Source: Certhia americana (taxonomy: Eukaryota > Chordata > Aves > Passeriformes > Certhiidae). Taken from it: a stretch of 64,000 nt of DNA. Both the position numbers and the translations under genes were made by a program. The notes beneath the pieces are model-generated. The model made no database searches. It was not told the DNA's origin and saw nothing but the letters and a program-made list of their open reading frames with translations. The DNA is taken from positions 51,940,828-52,004,827 of the forward strand of contig CM031859.1 in NCBI GenBank assembly GCA_018697195.1, written 5' to 3'. This document shows, piece after piece, positions 22,788 through 35,000 of this stretch (position 1 is the stretch's first letter; each line of letters begins with the position of its first letter).

Positions 22788-25700
22788 CTAAGAAACTGAT
22801 TGTTCACTGTGAAAAATGATAAAATGCATAGGTTTTCTTATCCCAAGAACCTAAAATTCAAGTGGCATGAAACCCAGCAAGCTATAAAATGGTTAAACAC
22901 ATAACTGAAGCAGTCCCGAGAGAAGATATCACATATCTCCAAGGAACTTTCTAGATGCCTCCGCCTACAAACTTTTCTCTCTCTTGTTTTAGGATCAGAT
23001 AATTGGAAATAGGATCACAGATGGGAAAAAGCCTAACAAAGGAAGCAAAGGATCATCATTATTCAGGTCACTGAGGCCAAAATTCTCTCAACTTGCTTGG
23101 CAGATTTTCTGAAAACAAAACAAAAAATAAAGTCCACATACCTCAATGCAGCTTTATCACACCTTTTCCTACCCAAAAAAGAGGCAGACTTGAATTTGAG
23201 ATATAATAGCAATGGAAATAGCTGACTTAGGACACCAAGCAAAATTTCTTTAAAAAAGTTTTGTTTGCTGCTCCATTTGTCAATGGATTTAAGGGGATAA
23301 CAAGCTTCTTCAGCTACAAGAGTGTCCATCTTGTAATATTGGATATTACAAATATCCACAAGACAAAACAGTCTGTGCCTGTCTAGCTACAAAGGCAGAA
23401 AGTGGAAATCATGTTTCAACGTGTTATACAGGCAGTAATAATGAATCAGGCTGTCCTGCTGTCCTGAAAAATGGATGGTAAAGACAGGCTGCTATCTAAC
23501 CTAGCCCAGAGCTGATCCATTTCTTCAAGAGTGACAACTCCAGACCAGGTACTACCTAGTGAGTGAACCCCATAGAAGGAAGCTTGCTAGACAGGGTATG
23601 CCAGGCTGAACTTTCCAACCTAGTGAGAAAATCCAATTCAACATATGATCTGAATCATTGCTGCAGGAAACTTTCCTAACCTAAATTTACCTACCCATCT
23701 GTCTAATGATTCCAGAATCTTCCTGTTTTTCCAGATTTTCCTTTTACTTTCCTGTTTCCTATTACTTTCAGTCCTAAAGGGCATCACAATAAAGAGCCTT
23801 TTCTTGTGAGGAAAGTTCAGGTTATATCTATCAAAAATAGAGATAATTTAACCTCAACTTAAAACAATAATGGATTTGTGAACATTTGCCCAAATGAGTA
23901 GTCTCACAGAAGTGCTGGAAGTATGTACATGAATTCTGGTGAAAAAATCTTCTATGAAGTGTGTTCATACAAATTATTATCATTTTGTACATCAAATTTT
24001 AGCCTTTGATTTTTAGAAAACAAGGAAATATTGTGTTCTAGTATGTCCTAAAGAGTTGTATTAGGCTTTCTGAAAATTGTTCACAAGCTGTTACTCAGGA
24101 AAAGATGAAAATTTATGTACATGGATTAAATCATCTGTGTGAGATGCTAATTTACTAGCCTGCAAAGCAAGTCTGTGCTAAAAAACTTAGGGAAAAAAAA
24201 GAGAAAGAAATACTGTAGAATGAAAGCTGTTCTTATTAAAGCACAATGCATTGATATCTATATTTTTAATAGTCATCTTTAAAAGAAGGTTTAAAGAAAA
24301 CTACTACAAAGTAACATAAGCAACCAGTTAATATTTAGAATTATATGCAGAATCCATTATTTATTTTTCTATTGAACGATTTGGTAAAGTAGCAATTCCT
24401 GGTTATTCCTTCATCCTTAATAGTCATTTATAAAAACACAAAGGAATCTTTAGGTTATTTAGGTTTGCTATTTAGGTTTGCTGTTACTTTAAGTCTTTAA
24501 AGATTGTCATCTAACATCAGTTGATGACTGCCTGAGAAACTGTTTGTAAACCATATCCACTGGTGTGCAATTTTTATACTCCTTGACTCTGAAATGAACT
24601 TAATAATATGCTTGTTTGCAATCTCTATTTTAGTAATACATATGTTCTTATAAGCACCTGATCATCAGACTAGGGAATAAGATTTTCAAGTTTTGTTACT
24701 AAATACTATACATATGGCAGGGGGAGGCTGTACATCAGTAATTTGGTTTTTTTTCCTTCCACGTAAGAGTTGGAAAACTGAAAACAGCAAAAAATTACAG
24801 ACTGCTTCCCACAGTTAGCACTGATTGTCCATGGCCATCTAAATTGCCTCTTTGCCATTGTTACTCATGTCTTGCAAATATTTTTAAGCAATACAAAAAG
24901 CAGCTCAGTCTTTCCTACAAAAAAACCCCAACCTTCTAATATTTCTAAAGCTAAGACACAGAAGAAGATAAACCCTCCAACATTTTCTGATTTTTTTTTT
25001 TTAGGGGGGGTGGCAAGGAAGAAACAGAATATAACAACTTTTGCAGATTTTTTAAAACGTTTGTCTCTTCTTCTCTCAAGATAAAACCATTAGAAGGAAA
25101 GATAATCAAACTCAAATTATGACAAATAAACTAGAAGTATTTAAAGATCTTGTTCCTATAGTAAGTGAATCTGCTATAGCCTTTGGAAGCTTCAACCTAC
25201 ATTTTTAACATATCAACATATTTTATAGTACTCCACTTTCTCAATCTCATTTTTCATCATTTAAAAATACTTAGCCGTGAATTTGCGTACATCTATCTAC
25301 ATGTTAGTCCTACAGCACTTCATTAAATACTCCAGACAGCACTCATAGACCATTTATCACAAAGCCAAAGCATTTGTTCAGCATCTTGGAAACTACTTCC
25401 CTTCTGCTCCATTTTTTAAACCTAAGCAGCTGTATTCCACAAATGTACACAACCCTGCTTCCTCCTCAGTCATCTACCTACTCCAAGAAAATCAGAAGCC
25501 TATGCCAGAGTAAACTATACAGCAAAATTATATCTTTGGAAAACATACAAAATACTTTCTTACATCTTTCATAAGAAAGTCATTCTTTATCTGTAAAGAA
25601 ATACAATACGATTGAAAGAGTTAGCAGTTTTCCCGCACTTATATATGCTTGCAATATCTTAGTTATTAATAATTATACTATTGCAAAATCTTCATAATAT

Positions 25701-25837
25701 CTTAAGGTATTATTGGACCTGGCAGAAATGCAAAGTTTAAACAAGGAAACTGCTCACAATCTCATTAATTCCCAAGATTACCTAACGTTGAGATTTTCAG
25801 TGAGAGGTTAGAGCTGGTGTTACAGCTAACTATTCAC
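22788..25837. other. Intronic sequence with a small tandem repeat
   Basis: Intron flanking the exon on its 5' side. It contains a 13-bp tandem pair at 24457..24482. No exon or retroelement was recognised. The 98-codon minus frame at 23063..23359 lacks any recognisable feature. Confidence 0.55.
24457..24482. repeat. 13-bp perfect tandem duplication
   Basis: ATTTAGGTTTGCT occurs at 24457..24469 and again at 24470..24482 without mismatch. Confidence 0.9.
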
Positions 25838-26133
25838 AGTGGTGCTCCAGGCTGAAGCAGGGACACAGGGTGAGGAGGAAGGAGCAGCAGACACCAAGTG
25901 AAATGGACTGACTGCAGTCCCTAGTTCCTATCCCTCTGTGCTGGGGTGGAAATTGGATTAATTTTTCCCCATGAAGAATCTGTTTTGTCTGTGACAGCAA
26001 CTGGTGATTTATGAAATAAATGATCTCTTTGTCTTAACCCATGAGCTTGCCCATGTTATTTTCCCCCTTGTCCTGATGAAGAAAGGACTAAAAAAAGGCA
26101 GGGTGAGGGGCTATCTGAGGTCAATACACCACA
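25838..26133 (+). mobile_element. 5'-truncated avian LTR fragment (second family)
   Basis: This matches, from memory, the 3' part of another dispersed bird LTR-like repeat. It has GGCTGAAGCAGGGACACAGG then GTGAGGAGGAAGGAGCAGCA, ATCCCTCTGTGCTGGGGTGG, then TCTGTTTTGTCTGTGACAGC, ACCCATGAGCTTGCCC and an AGGTCAATACACCACA end. The expected U3 and a clear TATA box are missing, and several internal stretches are shorter than I recall, so the copy is truncated and internally decayed. Orientation is plus, antisense to PTPRK. Identity as an LTR rather than another dispersed repeat is an inference. Confidence 0.6.
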
Positions 26134-29100
26134 GTTGCCAGGAAGTTAAAGAGCAGCAGTTAGTGTTAGCTAACACTAGTACCAAGTGTTTTATTAAGTC
26201 CCAGTAGATCCAGGCTCCATGATTTTTTCCCCATTGTTACTGGCCTAAGAAGGCCAGGCAAAAGCAGATGTAAAACACTGCATACACCTAATTCCCTTGA
26301 AAACAAGGAAGAAAAAACACACTAATCTATGTTTTGTTTCACTAAGATTTTACAAGAAGGAAGTCAATTGCAAGTGAGTCACTCCATTAGATCCCAGACC
26401 AGTTAAAAAAACAAACAAACAAACACACAAACACCCAACAAACCCCCTCCAAACCTCAAAAATCAGCATATTTGGGACAATGGAGAAAGAAAAACTTTAC
26501 ATGAAAGAGAAGAAGTTCATTTTTACTTCTTACAAGACAGAAAGGGCAAATTACATCTTTGGATGATGCTGCAAAGAAATGAAAGAAGAAAAGTATCCAA
26601 AGTCATCATTTGTGCCTGGACAAAGATCCATTGCTCTTAAATATTCCTTTCACTCCTTATTTTCCACCATCCTCCAGCATGATGTCTTTAGCCTGGCAGT
26701 TAGTGTAGTTACAAAATACACACAACTCATCAGTAAAATTTTCTTGAAATTTTTTCTTATAGTTCGACAGTGATACTGTTTCATCCTTCTTTCGGTAATT
26801 CTCAGAAGCATCTTCTCCATTCTTGTGAATTTACAATCTTTAAAATTCATAAATGTGTTCTCTTTCCCCCCCGAGAAGCTTAAGTGTTAATTTTTCCTAC
26901 TTGAATGTAGTTTAGAGTTCTCCAAATCCAACTCTATCCACTCATTTAGCTTTTCTTCTCTGAAGTACCTTCTATCTATTTGCCAGTTAATAGCTTCTAA
27001 TGTCATTCCTGATGTAAAAGGTCAATCCAATTCTCTCCTACACAAAGCAGAAGCATCAGACTATGAAAGAACTAAATGGCACTGCCTCCTAAGCTTTGAC
27101 CGAGTTTATGTAAACAGTTCAGCTTTTGGATCAGTCTTTCAGGAAGATTTTGGTGCCTACTTGGCATTTAATTCATGAACTTGCTAAAAGGCATCTACAC
27201 AGCTATGGAATAAGAGCTACAATTAGACTTTCCCTGAGCCATGTTATTAAATATAGCTGTATATACCGCATAGTTTTCACTGCCTTTTATTTATGTTGAT
27301 AAACATTGAACATGATATCCTAGTTCAGTGGTAAGGATAGATCATTTCAGAATAAATGAATTCTTTAACTAATTAATTGTGAAAAGTATAAGTTTTATCC
27401 CCTACTGAAAACTAAGATCTCTTATCACCTAGCTGTTAATCGAAGTTAAGAAATCATGCTAAGATTAAAAAAAAGTCCTTGTATAAAATAAAAATTGCCC
27501 ACTGTAAGGTACTAATGTGACAGAGCAGTTTCCCAATCAAATTATTTTCTCTCACTTCCTTGCTTCCTGAAAAACGGGCTTGTATTTGAAGTGTGAAACT
27601 TATAATTTTCAGGAGGCTAGTCTTCAACTCCTGCCAATCCTCTTTCCTCCAAAGAAGAACTAACCATCAAACCATCTCAATTTTATGTGCCTGTGCACTT
27701 ATGTGCCTTATCCTAAAACTTGAGACTATGTGACCTTTTCATCTTTTAATAATAACTGTGTAAGATAGTCCCTCATAACATTTTAGGTAACATTAATGAG
27801 AGACTGCAGGCAAAGAACAGACACCGAAATAGAGAAATAGTCTTGCATCCGGAAGCAGACTACAAAAAGTTCAGAAACATCTATATTAAGTCACAGAACA
27901 CTTATATTTCACACGCAGTAGTATTTACACCTATTTTGTACTTTGGAGAATGTCTGCGCCATGAGTTTGAGAGAGCCTTTTATTTGAATTTCTGTAATTT
28001 GCAAGAAGAGCTAAAATAACGGCTAATTATAAAAATTCAGAAGCTCCTAAATTTTTCTTCTGGCAGGAAGGACATTGTTTTCAAAAAGAAAAAAAAGCCT
28101 ATGAATACATTAAATATACTCCAGGTAAGCCTCCATGTTCTTGGGTTTAACGAAACCTCAAACCATTATAGACATTTAATCCTATTTTGTCCTCCATTAT
28201 CCAACATATAGTAAAGGTTTACAACCTTAGGACAGAAAAAGAAATTAGGAAAAAACGTCAAAGAAATTATTAAGAAGAAGTAGAGACATTGTTAGGGTTT
28301 TTAACTTTAATGCCCTGCGCCATCAGTTAAGGATACACCTTAAGGAGATTGTGTGTTTGTGTGCATGTGACGAGAAAAATGTTACTGTGTAACACTATAA
28401 TCTTACTTAAGATACATTATTTGATACATACTTAAAATTTTCAATGTAGCTATATCCTGATTTTACCTGCTTTAATTCTAAAAAAAATTTTTTAAAAAAA
28501 TTTATTCGTGTAAACAATGCAAGATTTCTCCAGAATTTCTTTAGATGGCTACAATTCAGAGGTATCTTTCCACTTACTTCACTTGTTTACAATATCACTC
28601 CCTAGACAAGACTCAAACTGTTGAAGGCTTGTTTCAAGTTCTTTACAGATTGTCAGAGTGAAAGCGGGGGTGAATCAGGATCATGAATTTCAACTTCATT
28701 GCCTAGTTCAGTTCCAAGGCACCACAACTCAAATGCAAGTCAAGAAAAGACTCTGACATTACTACAGAGACTAAAAATAACAACAAAAATACACAATACA
28801 GACAGGGGAAATTTTTTCTGGAGAATCCAAATCTTTTGGGGGGTTTCCTACTTCCAACAGAAAATGAGAATTATTAAAAGAAACAATCCAAAATAGGTTA
28901 TTAAGCTACACTGTAAAAATAGAAGCAGAGCACTCACTCAGTTTGAACAGAAACTTAGCCTCGTGGACTGCAAGAACTCATCAATTCATCAATTTCACAC
29001 TGACATTCCAATTTCACAGGAGGAGAAAAGGTGTCCTGCCCTCCAGGCTGTGTTTGTGATGCCAAAAGCCCTGCTCTACAGCAAGGTCATTCGACTGGGA

Positions 29101-32100
29101 TTCCCCCATTAACCACACCCACAGAGGTCAAGCAACAGGGACACAGCCTGACAACACTGATCCAGGCAAGGTAAATAAAAACAGCATCAAATCAGCCAAA
29201 GAATTAATATCATGAGCAGTAAACCACTTTACCAGTATTTACAGCTATGACATTACTGCCTTGATACTAGCATCACTCATGACACATTCAATTCCATGAG
29301 AACAAGAAAGTGTTTGCAGTTAAATGGGAAAAGGAGAAATGAAAGAACTCTATGTTTCAAAGACATGCAGTATTTGCAACGAAGTTCACAAATGCTTGAC
29401 TAAAAATTGTTCCTTGGGTTGGATGTGGCTACAAAAGTTTTGTTCTCCATATTAACATTTTAGAAAGTAATCAATGTAAAAAATATACACTTCAGAAGGG
29501 CTGGAATTCATAGTTTTCTCATACATAATACCAAAATCCTGTGCACATGATTGTACTGATGCAGAGAAAATAGGCTATGATTACATGGTCAACAGACCAG
29601 TTTCTGAGGTATGGTAATTTTCTCCCTCTTTTTTCACATGATGGACCTTTAGCTAATACACAGACTTTAGGAGCTCCAAAACCTGAGACAGAAAAATTCC
29701 AGCAACTAAAATTTGCAATGCAATCTTGTAGTGTCTGTACAAGAGAGCATTTATCTTACATTGTGCTCCTTTGAACTGCCTCTTCCAGCAAAGCATTCAG
29801 ACAATGGCATTTGATATGGTGAGTCAGTCGAGCTTATGAAAGGACAGTGTTACTGAACAGTAAGTTGTGTTTCTGTAACCAAAAGGCACATGGAATAGTT
29901 TCATATTCTTTTATGGATTGAGGCACTCTGTCATTAATATTTTTAACATCAGCATCCATGAATGGATGGCTAAGACAAAAGTAACAACAGCTCTGAACTG
30001 AGTTTGTGCTGCAAATCCATAAATACCCCACGGATGGTGGCTTAGTGGCTCCAGTATGCTTCTCAGTCACCCAGGGACTGATCTGGCTGCCCAAAGGGCA
30101 TTGGCCAGCTTTCTGTCTAGAAGAAAATATCTTTTCTAAGCAAAATTTCCAAGAAAATTCCCAGCTCTAGATTAATATCAATTTGGGTTGAAGCTCTCTC
30201 TTTGGGATATCAAATAACTGGGTACCATTTGTGCCTGCACAGCCTAAAGCCAGTCAGACATTTTAATGTGAAGCTGTTCCCAGAGCAGCAGCTAAAGCTG
30301 CCAAACTCCAAGGCACTCCTGCACCACCTGGGAAATTTTAGTCCCATGAAGACACCAACACCTAAAAACATTTGCAACAACTTCACTGTATGAAAAACAG
30401 GTGCAGAAAAGAGTTTAAATCCATTTTGCTTCACCATTCCTGTTAGCTGCTCTGATATTATTTGACAGAATAAGGTGAGCAGTAATGCACAGATATCTCC
30501 CTCTGTGCCACCTTTGTTCCACCCACTTTTTTGTGACAGACCCTCCAGGTTGAAAGAGCAGTGTTCATTCTGCATCCACCTACAGGTCTAGGAGGCCACT
30601 CTATCACCACCACTACTGAACACTCAGCATTTAGATTTTTCAGACGCTGATAAAAGAGACACACTTTATGAGAATGTTACAAGATATGGAGATCAAATTA
30701 TCTATTTCTGCAGAGTGCTATTTATTTCAATAGAAATTAAAGTGAAATGTGAAAATATTTAGAGTGTTCTAGGGCAGACAGTCTTACAGAAAATGCCAGT
30801 GCTGAGCACTTTCTTAAGTCTTTGGTGTGCAGCTGTGTGTTTGCTGCAGTGCACGAAAACAAGTTCACAGAGAATTCGCAAATGTCAGCCAAGGTGATCT
30901 GAAAGCTCACAGTCACTGAAATTTGCAGGACTTTTACTCCTACCCAATGCCCTCCTCCATTTATGCTCATCAGACCCTTGCAAAGCAACACACAAATCCC
31001 ATAATAAAAGACCTAGATCTCCTATACCTTTCTCTTGAGAGAGGCAAGGGGACAGAAAAGTTTGATTTCTTGCTAGGTGAGGGAAATGAACTGACTCCTG
31101 GAAAAATCCAACAAGAACCAGAGCCACATCAAGATAACAGAGGAAACTGAAGACAAGTGGAATTTTCCTCATTAAAAAACATAGTTGCAAGTAACTTCTT
31201 TCAATTCTCTTGAAAGTATTTAGAGAAAGCAGATCAAAATGTATCTTTATGACTAATTTTTTTGTTGCCAGCTAAAACATATTCTGAAAGCACTCTAGGT
31301 CTTTTTGCCCTCCTAAGTACTAAGTGGCATTTAGATTCTAACTGAATGGGAAAAAATATAATTTTTGAATGTGCATTCATACTCAGAGTGTTTTTAACAC
31401 ACTAGTCATTCTTCCAAAAGCAACAATATTAAAAGTGCATTGAGAAGATACTTACTCCTATCCGCTTAAAACACCAAAACTGAAAATAGAAATAAAACTG
31501 GTCATTCCCTGGATAAGCATGTGACAGACGAAAATAAGAATTAACAATCTGCTGAGACCACTACTCCCAAGCATCACCAACAGTTAAATAAAGGTTCATT
31601 ACCTTATGTGAGAGCAAATTACAACTGCTATTACTGACCTTTCAAAAGAGAAATGAAATGTTCTGTATTTTTTTATAGTAGTCTTAGAATTTATTTAAAG
31701 CATGGGAGGTTCATAAAATATTTTTCACTGGGGTTTTTAGGGTTTGTTTTTTTCTTGATAATAGGTAGAATATTAATTCCTTTCTTTTCAATCACTTTTT
31801 CTCAGTAATGTTTCCTATTATGAAATCAATTTTTCTCAGAACATTGCTTTATGCAACAGTGACCTGAAGAATCTCTGTTATTTCCAGGCTTTGCTGCTTT
31901 TACAGGTGTAGGACCTACACTCCACGAGTTGTATATTCCTTGATTAAATGCACAACATGAGTTAAGGACCAACTCCTGGGAAGGACTACCACTGATAAAA
32001 GTTCTGGAAAATAATATAAAACAATACTTAAATAATGGAAATAATATTCACTATATGCATTCAGAAGACAGATTTGGTCACTGTTCTTCAAAATATCATT

Positions 32101-34977
32101 GCACCTCCCCTCTGAAGTACTTACCTCACTTTGTAGTAACTCACACTCCAGTTGAGTATAACTGTAAGTCAAGCCTTTGTCAATACAACAGCAGTACTCT
32201 CTAGTGAACTCAAGTACTTGCTTAAGGAAAAAAAGCTGGAAACCTTGAAATTTATTAACTTCCAAGGAAGTCCTCCATCTGTCTTCCAGACCATCAACAC
32301 ATGGTTATGCATATTTGCAAAAGGCAATCTCGAGCAATTTAACAAGCATGGTACTTTTACGGTGAATGCCCCATAAAGAGCTGAATACTGCATAGATGGA
32401 AAGGAAGAGGCTAAAAAAAGGGTTGTATATAGAAAACTTCTTCTGAGATTATTTTGATTTCCTAGTTACTGATTGCAATGTTGATTCCATAAATGCAAGC
32501 AGTCATATAATGCATATCTGTATGATAATTATAATAAATAATTTAACAACACCTGAAGAGAACAGTCAAAATGCATGAATCATACATATGCAAAAAATGC
32601 ACTGAGGAATGCACTACCCAAGAGTATGGGGATTCATACACCACTATATTAATTACCACAGAAACTAGATTAAAACCCTAAATACATATTACACACCCGA
32701 AAGAATTCATACAACAATAAAAATTACAAAAATGGACAAAAAACCCAAGCCAAAGCGTGGTTAAAACATTTGTCCTGATACCTAAGAAGGTTTACAAAAT
32801 ACTTTAAAACCTTAAGTTCAGAAATTAGAATCCCTTGATCTTGTGGAGCTTGTAGTTAAAACAAAGACATGGGGTTTATGGTGTGTGACAAATCTCGCCA
32901 GGCTTCACGTCTTGCTAACAGCCCTCTGCTCCACAGACATCAACTACTCTTCACTCCCAAACACTTCAGCTGATTAGCATTAAGACATTACACCCAGAGT
33001 AAAGGCTATAACCTGCACGTAGCTGGATGCCTGCTGCATCTCCATCAGCCATGATGGAGCCTAGGATGCCTGAGAGGTCATCGTATTTTCCATCTGAATT
33101 AGTTGTTTTAAAACAAACTGATAAATAAGCTCTCCTTATAAAAACCTTGACTCTCAAGTTATATTAGCAGCTCAAGTGGTTTTACACTCTAGTACACACA
33201 TTCTTCTACAGGGAAATACTCCTGAAATGGATGGAAACAACCCTATCTATTATAAAAATCACTCATGCTAGCATACTAGCATTTTTTATAGTGTTTTGAA
33301 AGAAATAATTTGTCTCAGTGTCCAGCAATAGGAGGACAGCTAGGAGAAAGACTGCATATAAACTAGGACTGATGTCTCAGAGAAAATTTGAAGTTCAACA
33401 GCTATGAGTGGGGTTTAGGTATCTTTCTTGTTATTTAGGGGATTTTTGTTTCCATCTCAGAAAACACCTCGGTTAATCAAGATTCGCATCTTTGCTTCTG
33501 ACACCACACATTCCAATTCATAAACATCTGAAACAGTTTTTTACTTCCAAATAGCTAGTTTATACATGCTAATGCTATTTAAATCCTCCTCTATTTTGAA
33601 TACTGAAGTTCACAATGCCAACAAAATACTAAACATAATATATAGCTGGTAACTTCATGCAGGTGGAGCAATTTCTTGGCACCAACTAATGTGATTAACC
33701 TAAACTTCTGAAAAATGCAAAATATGTACCATATCAAGGATGAGAATCTTGCCTCCATTTCAGACAATTTGTGAACTTTTACCACTAATATTCATTAGTC
33801 AAACACAGTACTTAGTTATTACGGCTATTAGGACATTGAACCCATGTTACAGAGGTAGTTTAATGTGAGTGTCTTCTGTAATTTATTTCCCACTTTTGTT
33901 TTCTCCAGTGACACAGTACAAATATCAGAGTACCCAGTCACCCAAAAGCTATTTTCTTTTCTTTTTAAAGCTGTAATTAGGCTTTTAAATAAAGGTTTTG
34001 CAGTTGTACTTCCTAAGCGAATGTATAACTTATCCTGAACTAAGAACATAATTTCAGTCTGAAATTTTTCTTTCAAAATCAGAATTTGCCGAAACCATAA
34101 AGGAAAACTGAAGTTGTTTCAACAATGAATCATAATACTGCCTTCAAATGTTTTGAATGTCCAAATATGATACTTAGGAATCAAGTCGCATCTCAGAAAA
34201 TGCAGACAGATTAATTAATCTTATAGTATTTTCTTCTAACATTGAACTTTTCTTTAAAAAAAAAAAAAATCTCTGTGAAGGGAATATCAAACAAATTTGG
34301 ACAATAAGCACAGCTGTTAATCATGACAGAGTAGTTACTAAAAAAGGCTTTTTTGAAAAAGATCGAATATTTTTTCCTCTAATGTTTTACCTATCAACCC
34401 TCTTGAGACTTACCAAGAACTAGCCAGAATTTCCCTATATAGAATGGAAATGCACAGCAGTTGGGGGAAAGAGAAGGAATTTTGATTCTTCACAACTGAA
34501 ATAGATAAAAATAGGAAACAGACTCTGTGTACGTCCTTTTCCCACAAACTGAAGACACAACTGTTTCTGGCATTTATGCACATAGAAACATTTCAGGACA
34601 AAAGACTGCAACAGTAGATAGCAGACCACTTCTGACTCTGGTAAGAGACAGTTATTAAGCACTCAGTCCCAGAATTCAATTAACATTTTATCTAATCACC
34701 AACCTGAATGTCTCTTACCACAATTTAAGATTATTACTGTTTAACCTATCACCAGTCAATATGAAGTTTATGTTACCCCCTTCTCTGCACCAACCTTTAA
34801 CTTGAATTTATTTCCTTTTTCTGTCCTGTAAGAGACAATCCTAATTTTCTTCAGACTTTCTGCAGACAAAATGCTGCTGTTTAGCCATCTGTCATTTCTG
34901 CTGCTTTCCTCTCAGATTCTTCAGAACAGGCATGCTCCCTTCCCAAACTGAATAAAAGTACCTATTCTAACTGCACT
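26134..34977. other. Intronic sequence, nothing recognised apart from simple repeats
   Basis: AT-rich intron with an (AAAC)n-type repeat at 26405..26440. Open frames up to about 120 codons (for example 30210..30575 minus and 31915..32265 minus) overlap frames on the other strand and show no domain. No exon, RNA gene or retroelement could be supported. Confidence 0.5.
26405..26440. repeat. (AAAC)n simple repeat, degenerate
   Basis: A short A run leads into AAAC units that decay into CACACAAACACCC. Confidence 0.85.
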
Positions 34978-35000
34978 AAAAAAAAAAAAAAAAAAAAAAA
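34978..35000. repeat. A23 tract
   Basis: Uninterrupted run of 23 A residues. No upstream retroposed body with target-site duplication was recognised. Confidence 0.9.

Noticed and set aside
34978..35000. A23 tract as a retrogene or SINE tail
   Set aside because: Upstream sequence resembles no mRNA or SINE I know; kept as a simple repeat.
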